DNA of 64,000 nucleotides from Tissierella creatinini (GTDB lineage Bacteria > Bacillota > Clostridia > Tissierellales > Tissierellaceae): NCBI GenBank assembly GCA_005046945.1, contig SUSS01000012.1, positions 1 to 64,000 of the forward strand, written 5' to 3'. The notes under the pieces were generated by a model, which worked only from the letters and a program-made list of their open reading frames with translations, was not told the DNA's origin and made no database searches. A program made the position numbers and the translations under genes. Positions 1-7,064 of the stretch are shown one piece after another (the stretch's first letter is position 1; each line of letters opens with the position of its first letter).

Positions 1-55
1 TATTGTAAATACTAAGGTTCCAGGATTTTTATTTGCTCCAACTGTCAAAGATGAG

Positions 56-84
56 ATTATACTACCATTTTTATTCATTGTCCA
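56..84 (-). promoter_or_regulatory. sigma-A type promoter facing off the left edge
   Basis: On the minus strand TGGACA (one mismatch to TTGACA) is followed after exactly 17 bases by a perfect TATAAT. Transcription would run leftward out of the window, so the first ~50 bases are probably the leader of a gene outside it. Confidence 0.6.
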
Positions 85-135
85 TAGTTTTTTTACAATT
101 TTTTAACCTTTTTTTAATCCTTTCTTTATTTTTCA

Positions 136-163
136 AGATAGGGTAAGTTTCCTTACCCTATCT
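136..163. terminator. inverted repeat at the end of degV, possible terminator
   Basis: The arms AGATAGGGTAAG and CTTACCCTATCT are a perfect 12-bp inverted repeat around a 4-base loop. The repeat reaches the last base of the degV stop codon. Neither side has a good T tract, so the terminator role is an inference from position and stem strength. Confidence 0.45.
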
Positions 164-1023
164 TATCTTTGAAAGAAAAACAATGCAATGGTTCCAGGGC
201 CTGAATGAGAACCAATTCCTGCTCCTATTGTATTAATTAAAAACTCCTTAGGGTTAAATTCCTCCTTAACCATATCTTTAAGCTTCATAGCACCTTCTAG
301 ATCATCTCCATGACTTATTGCTACTAGACTGGTTGAATAGTCTATCCCTTCATTGCTTTCTCTCATAATCTCTATCATTCGCTTAAATACCTTATTTCTT
401 CCTCTAACCTTTTCAATTGGAACTAATTTTCCTTCTTTATTGACTTTTAGTACGGGTTTGATATTTAATAGTCCTCCAACAAAGGCTGTAGTCTTTGAAA
501 CCCTGCCTCCTCTAAATAGGTATTCTAAGTCGTCTACTGTAAATATGGATTGAAGACTATCTATTTGTTTATTAACCTCTTCAATGATTTCCTCTTTAGT
601 CTTTCCCTCCTTAGCCATTTTAGCTGCAGATAGAACTATTAATCCAAATCCAAGGGATGCTGCCTTAGTATCTATAATGTCTAGATCCAATCGAGGATAT
701 TTTTCTTTAATTGTCTCTTTAACAACTACTGATGTTTGATATGTACCAGATAAACCTGATGAGAAAGCTAAGTACAACACTGATTGGTCTTTCTTTGAGT
801 ATTCTTCAAATTTCTCTGTAAAACTTTGAGCTGAAATTTGCGCAGTAGAAAATACATCTCCAGCCCTCATTCCGTCATAAACCTCTTTTGAACTAATGGT
901 AACTTGATCCAAATATTCGGCATTATCCTTGATTACAATTATAGGTAAAATATCTATATCATACTCTTTAATTATTTCTACTGGAAGATCACAGCCAGTA
1001 TCAGTTAAAATTTTAACTCCCAT
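163..1023 (-). CDS. DegV family fatty-acid-binding protein (FakB-like)
   Basis: A 286-aa DegV protein, the normal length for the family. It starts MGVKILTDTGCDLP, with the DxGCDL element typical of DegV N-termini, and carries the inner signatures FSTAQIS, SSGLSGTYQ and FRGGRVSKT. DegV/FakB proteins bind a fatty acid and present it to the fatty-acid kinase FakA, feeding exogenous acyl chains into phospholipid synthesis; the role here is by family. The open frame extends five codons further (MEEIK), but those codons contain GGAGGAG, an ideal ribosome binding site, so ATG at 1023 is the start. A second paralogue lies at 18470, and paralogues usually differ in acyl preference. Confidence 0.88.
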   Translation of the reverse strand: MGVKILTDTGCDLPVEIIKEYDIDILPIIVIKDNAEYLDQVTISSKEVYDGMRAGDVFSTAQISAQSFTEKFEEYSKKDQSVLYLAFSSGLSGTYQTSVVVKETIKEKYPRLDLDIIDTKAASLGFGLIVLSAAKMAKEGKTKEEIIEEVNKQIDSLQSIFTVDDLEYLFRGGRVSKTTAFVGGLLNIKPVLKVNKEGKLVPIEKVRGRNKVFKRMIEIMRESNEGIDYSTSLVAISHGDDLEGAMKLKDMVKEEFNPKEFLINTIGAGIGSHSGPGTIALFFFQR

Positions 1024-1181
1024 TTTTATCTCCTCCATTACCCTTAATCTATTAATAATATATCACTTACTTGTCAAATTTAACATAAAAATTTAGAATC
1101 TGCATAAATTAACACATAGTGAAATAAATTATATAGAGATGGATACCCATTAAATCTTATAATAATCTAGGAGGTAGCTGT

Positions 1182-1283
1182 ATGAAACTCTTTTTTATAA
1201 GCAAGAAATTGTTTTTTTCAATTATTGGGATTATAATTATATTGATATTATTTGGATTTCTTTATATGATAGCACTTAATTAA
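1182..1283 (+). CDS. small single-span membrane protein (33 aa)
   Basis: A 33-residue open frame, MKLFFISKKLFF..., preceded by AGGAGGT at optimal spacing. After a lysine-containing N-terminus, roughly residues 11-31 form one uninterrupted hydrophobic segment rich in Ile, Leu and Phe, so the product is a predicted one-pass membrane peptide. It ends 22 bases before the ZIP transporter start on the same strand and is probably co-transcribed with it. No family is recognised. It could be a small partner of the transporter or an independent membrane peptide; function is unknown. Confidence 0.6.
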   Translation: MKLFFISKKLFFSIIGIIIILILFGFLYMIALN

Positions 1284-1305
1284 AGAAATCAATTGGAGGT
1301 TGATT

Positions 1306-2082
1306 ATGCAATTATTAAGCAATACATTATTTGTAGGAATGTTAGCAAGTCTAGGCGCAGGTTTAATGACTGCTCTAGGAGCCATTCCCATATTTCTTAC
1401 AAGGAATATATCCCAGAAGATGTTGGATGTACTATTAGGACTCGCTGCAGGAGTAATGCTGGCTGCCACATCCTTTTCTCTTATAGTGCCAAGCCTTGAA
1501 TATTCGGGAGGTGGCCTTAAGGGTGCCCTAATCACCAGTGCGGGCATTTTGGCTGGTGCTATCTTTCTAGATTTAACCGATAAACATGCGCCTCATGAGC
1601 ATCTATTGGATAAACGAATTGAGGGTGGGGCTACTAAATCCTTAAAGAAAATCTGGCTTTTTATCATAGCCATAACAATCCACAACTTCCCAGAAGGTCT
1701 TGCAGTCGGGGTAGGCTTTGGTGATAATAATATATCCAATGGACTCACTTTAGCCTTGGGTATTGGGATTCAAAATTTACCTGAAGGTCTTGCAGTTGCA
1801 ATATCATTAGTTAGGGAAAAATACACTCAGAAACATGCATTTATTATAGCACTTCTTACAGGTTTGGTAGAACCAATAGGTGGACTGCTGGGTCTCTTCT
1901 TAGTATCCATTTTCAAGCCTATATTGCCCTTTACACTTGCTTTTGCTGCAGGTGCCATGTTGTTTGTTATATCTGATGAAATCATCCCGGAAACCCACCA
2001 GGGCGGCCATGAAAGGGAAGCTACATTTGGGGTTATTATCGGCTTTGTTATCATGATGATATTGGACGTAACATTAGGATGA
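1306..2082 (+). CDS. ZIP family divalent metal transporter
   Basis: A 258-aa multi-span membrane protein of the ZIP (ZupT-like) family, which imports zinc and other divalent metals. The two metal-site helices are clear: HNFPEGLAVGVGFG with H126, N127 and E130, and QNLPEGLAVAIS with N157 and E160. A histidine-bearing loop (HAPHEH, about residues 95-100) is the usual variable metal-binding loop. ATG at 1306 is preferred over the in-frame TTG at 1300, because GGAGGT overlaps that TTG and sits 5 bases before the ATG. Metal specificity cannot be read from the sequence. No Fur- or Zur-like box was recognised upstream. Confidence 0.9.
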   Translation: MQLLSNTLFVGMLASLGAGLMTALGAIPIFLTRNISQKMLDVLLGLAAGVMLAATSFSLIVPSLEYSGGGLKGALITSAGILAGAIFLDLTDKHAPHEHLLDKRIEGGATKSLKKIWLFIIAITIHNFPEGLAVGVGFGDNNISNGLTLALGIGIQNLPEGLAVAISLVREKYTQKHAFIIALLTGLVEPIGGLLGLFLVSIFKPILPFTLAFAAGAMLFVISDEIIPETHQGGHEREATFGVIIGFVIMMILDVTLG

Positions 2083-2083
2083 A

Positions 2084-2112
2084 AAAATAGCAGCTAGGCT
2101 GCTATTTTTTTA
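2084..2112. terminator. bidirectional terminator between ZIP gene and spo0E-like gene
   Basis: A perfect 11-bp stem (AAAATAGCAGC / GCTGCTATTTT) with a TAG loop is flanked by A and T runs, so it can work in both directions. It directly follows the ZIP stop codon and contains the stop codon of the opposing Spo0E-like gene. Confidence 0.85.
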
Positions 2113-2275
2113 TCAATTCTATTTGATATCTTGTATAAATATTAATTAGTTGGTCTAGCTCTTGGCTAAGGACGATTACTTTTTCATCAATACCTTCAAG
2201 AACTCTTTTATTTAATTCATTTCTCTTTCTGTTAATCTCCTCGTTGACTTGTGAGATTCTCATACATTCTGTCAT
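2102..2275 (-). CDS. Spo0E-like aspartyl-phosphate phosphatase (57 aa)
   Basis: A short helical protein with the Spo0E family signature SQELD (residues 37-41) in the second half of a predicted helical hairpin, followed by LINIYTRYQIELIKK. Family members dephosphorylate Spo0A~P and so delay or prevent sporulation. At 57 aa it matches the short Spo0E-like paralogues. AAGGAGT lies just upstream of the ATG. It is monocistronic, convergent with the ZIP gene, and its stop codon is embedded in their shared terminator. Which response regulator it targets is inferred from the family. Confidence 0.82.
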   Translation of the reverse strand: MTECMRISQVNEEINRKRNELNKRVLEGIDEKVIVLSQELDQLINIYTRYQIELIKK

Positions 2276-2326
2276 ATATAACTCCTTATCTTTCTAAGTT
2301 GATAGTTTTATTACCATAAAGATGCT

Positions 2327-2357
2327 AAATATACAATTTGTTTGTTATTGTATATTT
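2327..2357. repeat. 11-bp inverted repeat upstream of the spo0E-like gene
   Basis: AAATATACAAT and ATTGTATATTT are perfect inverted arms separated by 9 bases, about 50 bases upstream of the Spo0E-like start. It could be a dimeric regulator site or an AT-rich hairpin; it does not match the Spo0A box. Confidence 0.5.
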
Positions 2358-2493
2358 ATTTACATATTTGCGAAAATTAAACATGTTCCTCAAAATATCG
2401 TACAGTAAAATATTATAACACGATTCTACTATGAGGAAAATATCTATTGTTCATCAAAATGTTTTATATTTCTACATTTCACACCTGTTGTAG

Positions 2494-2499
2494 TATAAT
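2494..2499 (+). promoter_or_regulatory. -10 element of the pepT promoter
   Basis: A perfect TATAAT; no convincing -35 was found. The expected transcription start falls at about 2505, at the upstream in-frame ATG (2506), which supports translation starting further down at TTG 2524. Confidence 0.4.
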
Positions 2500-2523
2500 A
2501 AGAATATGATTGGAGGAGATAAA

Positions 2524-3744
2524 TTGGAAAATCTGGTAAAGCGATTTATTAAATATGTTAAAGTTGAGACTAGCTCAGATGAAAGTTCCATTGTAGTACC
2601 AAGCACACCAAATCAGCTGGCATTTGCCAAGGAACTAGCCCAAGAACTATCCAGTATTGGGTTGTCTGATGTTTCAGTAGATGATAAGGGATATGTTATG
2701 GCAACACTTCCTGCCAATATAGAAAAGACAGTGCCTGTAGTAGGCTTTATTGCACATATGGATACAAGTCCGGATATGTCAGGTCTAAATGTAAAGCCTA
2801 AAATAATCGAAAACTATAAGGGTGGAGATATAGTTTTAAATGAAGAAGAAAGTATTATATTATCGCCAAAGGATTTTCCCGAACTTATTGACCATATAGG
2901 TATGGATTTAATAACTACAGATGGAACCACTCTTCTTGGAGCTGATAATAAAGCGGGTATTGCTGAAATTGTTACTGCTATGGAATACCTTGTAAAACAT
3001 CCAAGCATTAAGCACGGAACTATAAGAATAGGCTTTACTCCTGATGAAGAAATCGGTAGAGGAGCAGATCACTTTGATGTGGAGAAATTTAAAGCTGACT
3101 TCGCTTATACAATAGATGGAGGTCCTATAGGGGAGCTGCAATATGAAAATTTCAATGCTTGTCGTGCCCATATTACAATTCAGGGAAGAAATGTTCATCC
3201 CGGATCTGCTAAAAATAAAATGATTAACTCCATAACTATTGCTACTGAATTAAACTCTATGTTGCCGGTTCATCAAGTTCCGGAAGCTACTGAAATGTAT
3301 GAAGGATTCTTCCATATAGTACATTTTGAAGGTTCCGTTGAAAAAACTAAAACAGTATATATTATAAGGGACCATTCAAAAGAGAAATTCCAAGAGAAAA
3401 AACAACTTATTACCGAAGCAGTGGCTTTCTTAAACAAGAAGTATGGACATATTATTACTTTAGATTTAAAGGATAGTTACTATAATATGAGAGAAAAAAT
3501 TGAACCGGTAATCCATATCGTAGATATGGCTAAAAAGGCAATGGAGGACATAGGTATAAGACCAATAATAGAGCCTATTAGAGGCGGTACAGACGGTGCT
3601 AGACTATCATATATGGGTTTACCATGCCCCAATATCTTTACAGGCGGATTGAACTATCACGGAAAGTATGAATATGTATCCATACAAGGTATGGAAAAGG
3701 CTACTTATACTATATTAAGAATTATTGAAATGTTAGCCGAATGA
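2524..3744 (+). CDS. pepT: peptidase T (tripeptide aminopeptidase)
   Basis: A 406-aa cytosolic zinc aminopeptidase of the M20 family that removes the N-terminal residue from tripeptides. Seen in order: AHMDTSPD with zinc ligand H78 and D80, the bridging-aspartate region LLGADNKAG, the catalytic glutamate pair [20 protein letters not shown], and the dimerisation-lid motif HPGSAKNKM. The length matches typical PepT (about 408 aa). The start is taken as TTG 2524, because the longer frame from ATG 2506 would contain the ribosome binding site GGAGGAG and begin at the likely transcription start. The gene is monocistronic and ends at a strong terminator. Peptide use fits an amino-acid-fermenting lifestyle. 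Confidence 0.95.
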   Translation: MENLVKRFIKYVKVETSSDESSIVVPSTPNQLAFAKELAQELSSIGLSDVSVDDKGYVMATLPANIEKTVPVVGFIAHMDTSPDMSGLNVKPKIIENYKGGDIVLNEEESIILSPKDFPELIDHIGMDLITTDGTTLLGADNKAGIAEIVTAMEYLVKHPSIKHGTIRIGFTPDEEIGRGADHFDVEKFKADFAYTIDGGPIGELQYENFNACRAHITIQGRNVHPGSAKNKMINSITIATELNSMLPVHQVPEATEMYEGFFHIVHFEGSVEKTKTVYIIRDHSKEKFQEKKQLITEAVAFLNKKYGHIITLDLKDSYYNMREKIEPVIHIVDMAKKAMEDIGIRPIIEPIRGGTDGARLSYMGLPCPNIFTGGLNYHGKYEYVSIQGMEKATYTILRIIEMLAE

Positions 3745-3770
3745 AAAAAACCCGATTTTCGGGTTTTTTT
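3744..3770. terminator. bidirectional terminator after pepT
   Basis: AAAAAAACCCGA / TCGGGTTTTTTT, a 12-bp stem with a 3-base loop and T tracts on both strands. It also overlaps the end of the convergent aminotransferase gene. Confidence 0.9.
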
Positions 3771-4605
3771 ATTTCCATATTTCCTTATTCTTCTCTATAT
3801 ACTCAATTATCATATTATCATATGCCTGATTAAGTGTTTTGATTATCTTATTGTTTACTGAGTTTAGCTTAATATCATCTATTTCTGATATAGGTAGGAT
3901 GTTTACGCTTGTACCAGTCATAAAGGCACCTTCTATCTTTTTCAAATCATCCACATGGATAGACTCTTCAATTATGGTGATGCCAAGCTTTTCAGCTATC
4001 TTGAAGAGGTGTTTTCTAGTAATCCCTAGTAATACCTCTTCTTTTGGAGCTGTATACATCTTTTCACCCTTAACAAAAAAGATATTGGACCTACTACCTT
4101 CGGGGATATATCCATCATTCCTCACTAGCAGAGCCTCAAAAGCTCCACTCTCCTTAATGGCTTTAGCCACATCCTCTTTAAAACTTGTATGGAGAACCTT
4201 TGCATTAGGGTTATTTCTTTCGTGTTTATATAAAATGGTTTTAATACCATTTTCATAGTATTCCTTTGGAGGATAGAAGCTTTCTACACAGAATACTGAG
4301 AAGAAGTTCTTTCCATCAGATTCTCCGCTTAAGAGCTTTATATTACCCTTTTCTAGCTTGTTTTTAAGTATGATATCTTTTATATAAGATTTTATATACC
4401 CTTCACTTATTAGGTCAATACCAGTAAGCTTAGCTGATTCATACATTCTGTTTAAATGGTCTTCTAGATAGATAGGTACACCATCTATAATCCGAATTAT
4501 TTCATAAATAGGTGGTTTGCTTATTCCTTCGAATAATGTCAAATCATTGGAGCTTATTAAATCTCCGTTTACTACATAAAAATCTTTAATTACTTCTGAT
4601 CTCAT
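3769..4605 (-). CDS. class IV PLP-dependent aminotransferase
   Basis: 278 aa with the fold-type IV aminotransferase layout. The PLP-phosphate region is PEGSRSNIFFV (E169 after the Pro), followed by VLLGITRKHLF. By alignment to D-amino-acid and branched-chain aminotransferases the Schiff-base lysine should be K136 in NAKVLHTS. The family includes branched-chain aminotransferase, D-alanine aminotransferase and aminodeoxychorismate lyase; the sequence alone does not decide between them. The surroundings of K136 differ from the usual branched-chain pattern, so no gene symbol is given. It starts 10 bases after the upstream lipoprotein gene ends, so the two are likely co-transcribed. Confidence 0.8.
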   Translation of the reverse strand: MRSEVIKDFYVVNGDLISSNDLTLFEGISKPPIYEIIRIIDGVPIYLEDHLNRMYESAKLTGIDLISEGYIKSYIKDIILKNKLEKGNIKLLSGESDGKNFFSVFCVESFYPPKEYYENGIKTILYKHERNNPNAKVLHTSFKEDVAKAIKESGAFEALLVRNDGYIPEGSRSNIFFVKGEKMYTAPKEEVLLGITRKHLFKIAEKLGITIIEESIHVDDLKKIEGAFMTGTSVNILPISEIDDIKLNSVNNKIIKTLNQAYDNMIIEYIEKNKEIWK

Positions 4606-4615
4606 ATTATCCCCC

Positions 4616-5542
4616 TTATTTTTCTAATTCCTTCAAATTATTGATGATTATGTCTTTTTTTATCATAAACAGTCTTCTGCTATTTTCTACAAGACTATCC
4701 TTAAAATCTAACAAAGATAAATTTACTTTATCAACTCTATCCTTCTTGTCCTCTTTTAACTTTAATCTTATTTGATTTATATTTGCTTCTCTTTCAGTTA
4801 AAACCTTAGATGCACCTTCTAAATCTCCCTTACCTGTCCTGTAATATGCCTGATATGCAGCATATTTTATAGCAGAAACATCTCCCCCCATATCCTCTGT
4901 GTATAAATCATAGATTGGCTTTAACCTTAAGAGTGCTTGACTGGCATAGTCATAAATCTCAGGAATATTTCGATTTTCTAGAGACTTGGTCATTTTGTTA
5001 AAGGATGATTCGAAAGCATCTGCCGTTTCCTTAGTAAGTCCTTTCTTTTGCCCTTCTGCTTCAAAGCTGTTCCAATGAGGATGAATCTCTTCTATTTTAA
5101 TTTCAGCTTCATTCCACTTCTTATCTATTTCTTCTTTCTTATTATCCGGACTTAGAGCTTTGTTTTTATCCTTAGCCTCTTGAGTTGCTTCACCTTGTTG
5201 ATTTCCGGATTCTTTTTGAGATCCACCGCCATTTTTAGACTCCTCTTCACCATCTTGACCGGACCCTTGCCCTTGTCCTTCCTGACCTTGATTATTGGCC
5301 TCTGGACTTGCACCTTGTTCCGGTTGTTTTTTACTCTCACCTTCATCTAATGGAATATCTAGAGATAGCTTTTCAATATCTCCTACTTTTTTTAATATAT
5401 CATCAATACCCTTAGCAAGAGAGTTTAAACTTTCCGGTGCCTTATCCTTAGGTTTTATACTAGGCTGATTGTTATTTTGTTTACATCCAACTAATATCAA
5501 GAATAGTATAACATATATTAGTAAGAATTTTCTTAATTTCAT
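4616..5542 (-). CDS. secreted lipoprotein with low-complexity linker
   Basis: 308 aa. The N-terminus is a lipoprotein signal (MKLRKF, hydrophobic core, lipobox LVGC with C20), so the protein should be lipid-anchored outside the membrane. Residues about 75-135 are a disordered linker rich in Gly, Gln, Glu, Asn and Lys. The rest (about 140-308) is charged, predicted mostly helical, with a region like a repeat-helix domain (YDYASQALLRLKPIYDLY). No known family is recognised. Its Shine-Dalgarno GAGGTGAT lies in the 3' arm of the upstream terminator hairpin. It pairs with the downstream aminotransferase, but no functional link is evident. Confidence 0.8.
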   Translation of the reverse strand: MKLRKFLLIYVILFLILVGCKQNNNQPSIKPKDKAPESLNSLAKGIDDILKKVGDIEKLSLDIPLDEGESKKQPEQGASPEANNQGQEGQGQGSGQDGEEESKNGGGSQKESGNQQGEATQEAKDKNKALSPDNKKEEIDKKWNEAEIKIEEIHPHWNSFEAEGQKKGLTKETADAFESSFNKMTKSLENRNIPEIYDYASQALLRLKPIYDLYTEDMGGDVSAIKYAAYQAYYRTGKGDLEGASKVLTEREANINQIRLKLKEDKKDRVDKVNLSLLDFKDSLVENSRRLFMIKKDIIINNLKELEK

Positions 5543-5586
5543 AAAAAAATCACCTCAAGATTAGTGTATCCAGGGGTGATTTTTTT
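5543..5586 (-). terminator. terminator of cls that carries the lipoprotein Shine-Dalgarno
   Basis: On the minus strand AAAAAAATCACC pairs with GGTGATTTTTTT across about 20 bases. The 3' arm contains GAGGTGAT and its T run abuts the lipoprotein ATG. The hairpin can end cls transcripts and, if read through, hide the ribosome binding site. Confidence 0.7.
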
Positions 5587-5595
5587 ATGTTGATA

Positions 5596-7053
5596 TCATA
5601 ATATAGGGGATAATAATCTTGATATCGATTCTTTGATTTTTACTATCTTAGAACGTTTAGAGTAGTTTTCTAAAGTAATTTCCGTACAGTCTTTCAAATC
5701 CTTAAAAAACTGTTCAGTAAGCTTTAGATTTGTTATTTCATCATAGATAAATGCATTGACCTCAAAGTTTAATTTAAAGCTTCTAATATCTAGATTAGCC
5801 GTACCAACAGAAGATACGAAATCATCCATAATAAAGACTTTAGGATGAAGAAAGCCTTTTTCATAATTATAGAATTTGACGCCTGCACGTAGAAGCTCTC
5901 CTATATAGCTATGACTAGCCCAATATACAAATATATGATCAGGTTTATTCGGTATCATAATTCTTACATCGACTCCAGATAATCCTGCTATTCTAATTGC
6001 TTCAAGAATACTATCATCAGGTATAAAATATGGAGTCTGTATATATATTTTATTTCTTGCATTGGCTATAATTTTCATATAGCCATCCTTAATACTGGGC
6101 CATTTGGAGTCCGGACCACTGGTTACGATCTGTATTCCCACTGTCTTTTCTGAACTTTCATCTACAAGGTAAGACTGACAGCTACCCACAGATTTATTTG
6201 TAGCATATCTCCAGTCCAAGAAGAACCTCCATTGAAGTGAGCCTATAGCTGAGCCTGTAATTTTTATATGAGTATCTCTCCAATAGCCAAATTTTTTCTT
6301 CTTGCCTATATACTCATCTCCAATGTTGAAACCTCCCAGGTAGGCCTCCTTACCATCGATGATGACTATCTTTCTATGGTTTCTATAATTTATACGGACG
6401 TTGAATATTGGGATAAATGGTGGAAAAAATACTCCAAATTCTCCACCAGCATCAATAAAGGGTTGTAAAAATTTCTTTGTAAGGGTCCTTCCACCCATTC
6501 CATCCACTAGAAGCTTTACTTCAAGACCTTCTTTAGCCTTATTAGTTAATGCTTCTAGCACTATCTGACCTAAGTCATCCTTCTTAAAGATATAATATTC
6601 CATATGAATAAATCTTTCAGCCTTTTGGATGCTCTCTAAAAGAGCCTTGAACTTTTCTTCACCCGAAAAAAATAATTCAACAGAATTATTCTGAGTAAAA
6701 TAGGATTTACTGCTGATTAAATGCATCTTAATAAGGTCTGAGTAATTTCGAAAGTTTGGATCCTTATAATAAAACTTGTTATTCTCCAACTTTTTTTCTT
6801 GCTCTTCTGCTATATTTGAATAACAATTATCTTCATCTTCTTTCAACTTAAACATCTTGGATTTTGATAAGTCCTGACCAAGAAAGAGGTAAAGTATAAA
6901 ACCAATACCGGGTAGAAACATGAGCACCATAAGCCACAACCAAGTAGCAATAGGATTTTTTCTTTCAAAGAATATCAAGAGGATTCCTAACAGGATATTT
7001 ATCCATATTAAGTTAGTAAATACCCATGTATAAACCTCAATAAAGGTGCTCAT
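5596..7053 (-). CDS. cls: cardiolipin synthase (phospholipase D family)
   Basis: 485 aa. Two N-terminal membrane spans (about residues 8-28 and 38-58) precede two phospholipase D catalytic motifs: HRKIVIID with H226, K228 and D233, and HPKVFIMD with H403, K405 and D410. Each is followed by a GG/GT..N element (GGFNIGD, GTANLDIRS). The enzyme condenses two phosphatidylglycerol molecules to cardiolipin at the membrane. Length and layout match bacterial ClsA/ClsB-type enzymes. The start is supported by AAGGAGG. It lies 11 bases after typA, suggesting co-transcription. Confidence 0.93.
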   Translation of the reverse strand: MSTFIEVYTWVFTNLIWINILLGILLIFFERKNPIATWLWLMVLMFLPGIGFILYLFLGQDLSKSKMFKLKEDEDNCYSNIAEEQEKKLENNKFYYKDPNFRNYSDLIKMHLISSKSYFTQNNSVELFFSGEEKFKALLESIQKAERFIHMEYYIFKKDDLGQIVLEALTNKAKEGLEVKLLVDGMGGRTLTKKFLQPFIDAGGEFGVFFPPFIPIFNVRINYRNHRKIVIIDGKEAYLGGFNIGDEYIGKKKKFGYWRDTHIKITGSAIGSLQWRFFLDWRYATNKSVGSCQSYLVDESSEKTVGIQIVTSGPDSKWPSIKDGYMKIIANARNKIYIQTPYFIPDDSILEAIRIAGLSGVDVRIMIPNKPDHIFVYWASHSYIGELLRAGVKFYNYEKGFLHPKVFIMDDFVSSVGTANLDIRSFKLNFEVNAFIYDEITNLKLTEQFFKDLKDCTEITLENYSKRSKIVKIKESISRLLSPIL

Positions 7054-7064
7054 AATATCCTCCT

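Noticed and set aside
1-106. Partial frames at the left edge (minus 1-78 beginning with ATG; plus 2-106 ending at TAA)
   Set aside because: The minus frame has no ribosome binding site and lies on a near-consensus promoter. The plus frame cannot be judged with so little sequence.
2365-2380. Spo0A box near TTGCGAAAA upstream of pepT
   Set aside because: It does not match TGTCGAA well enough to be distinguished from chance.
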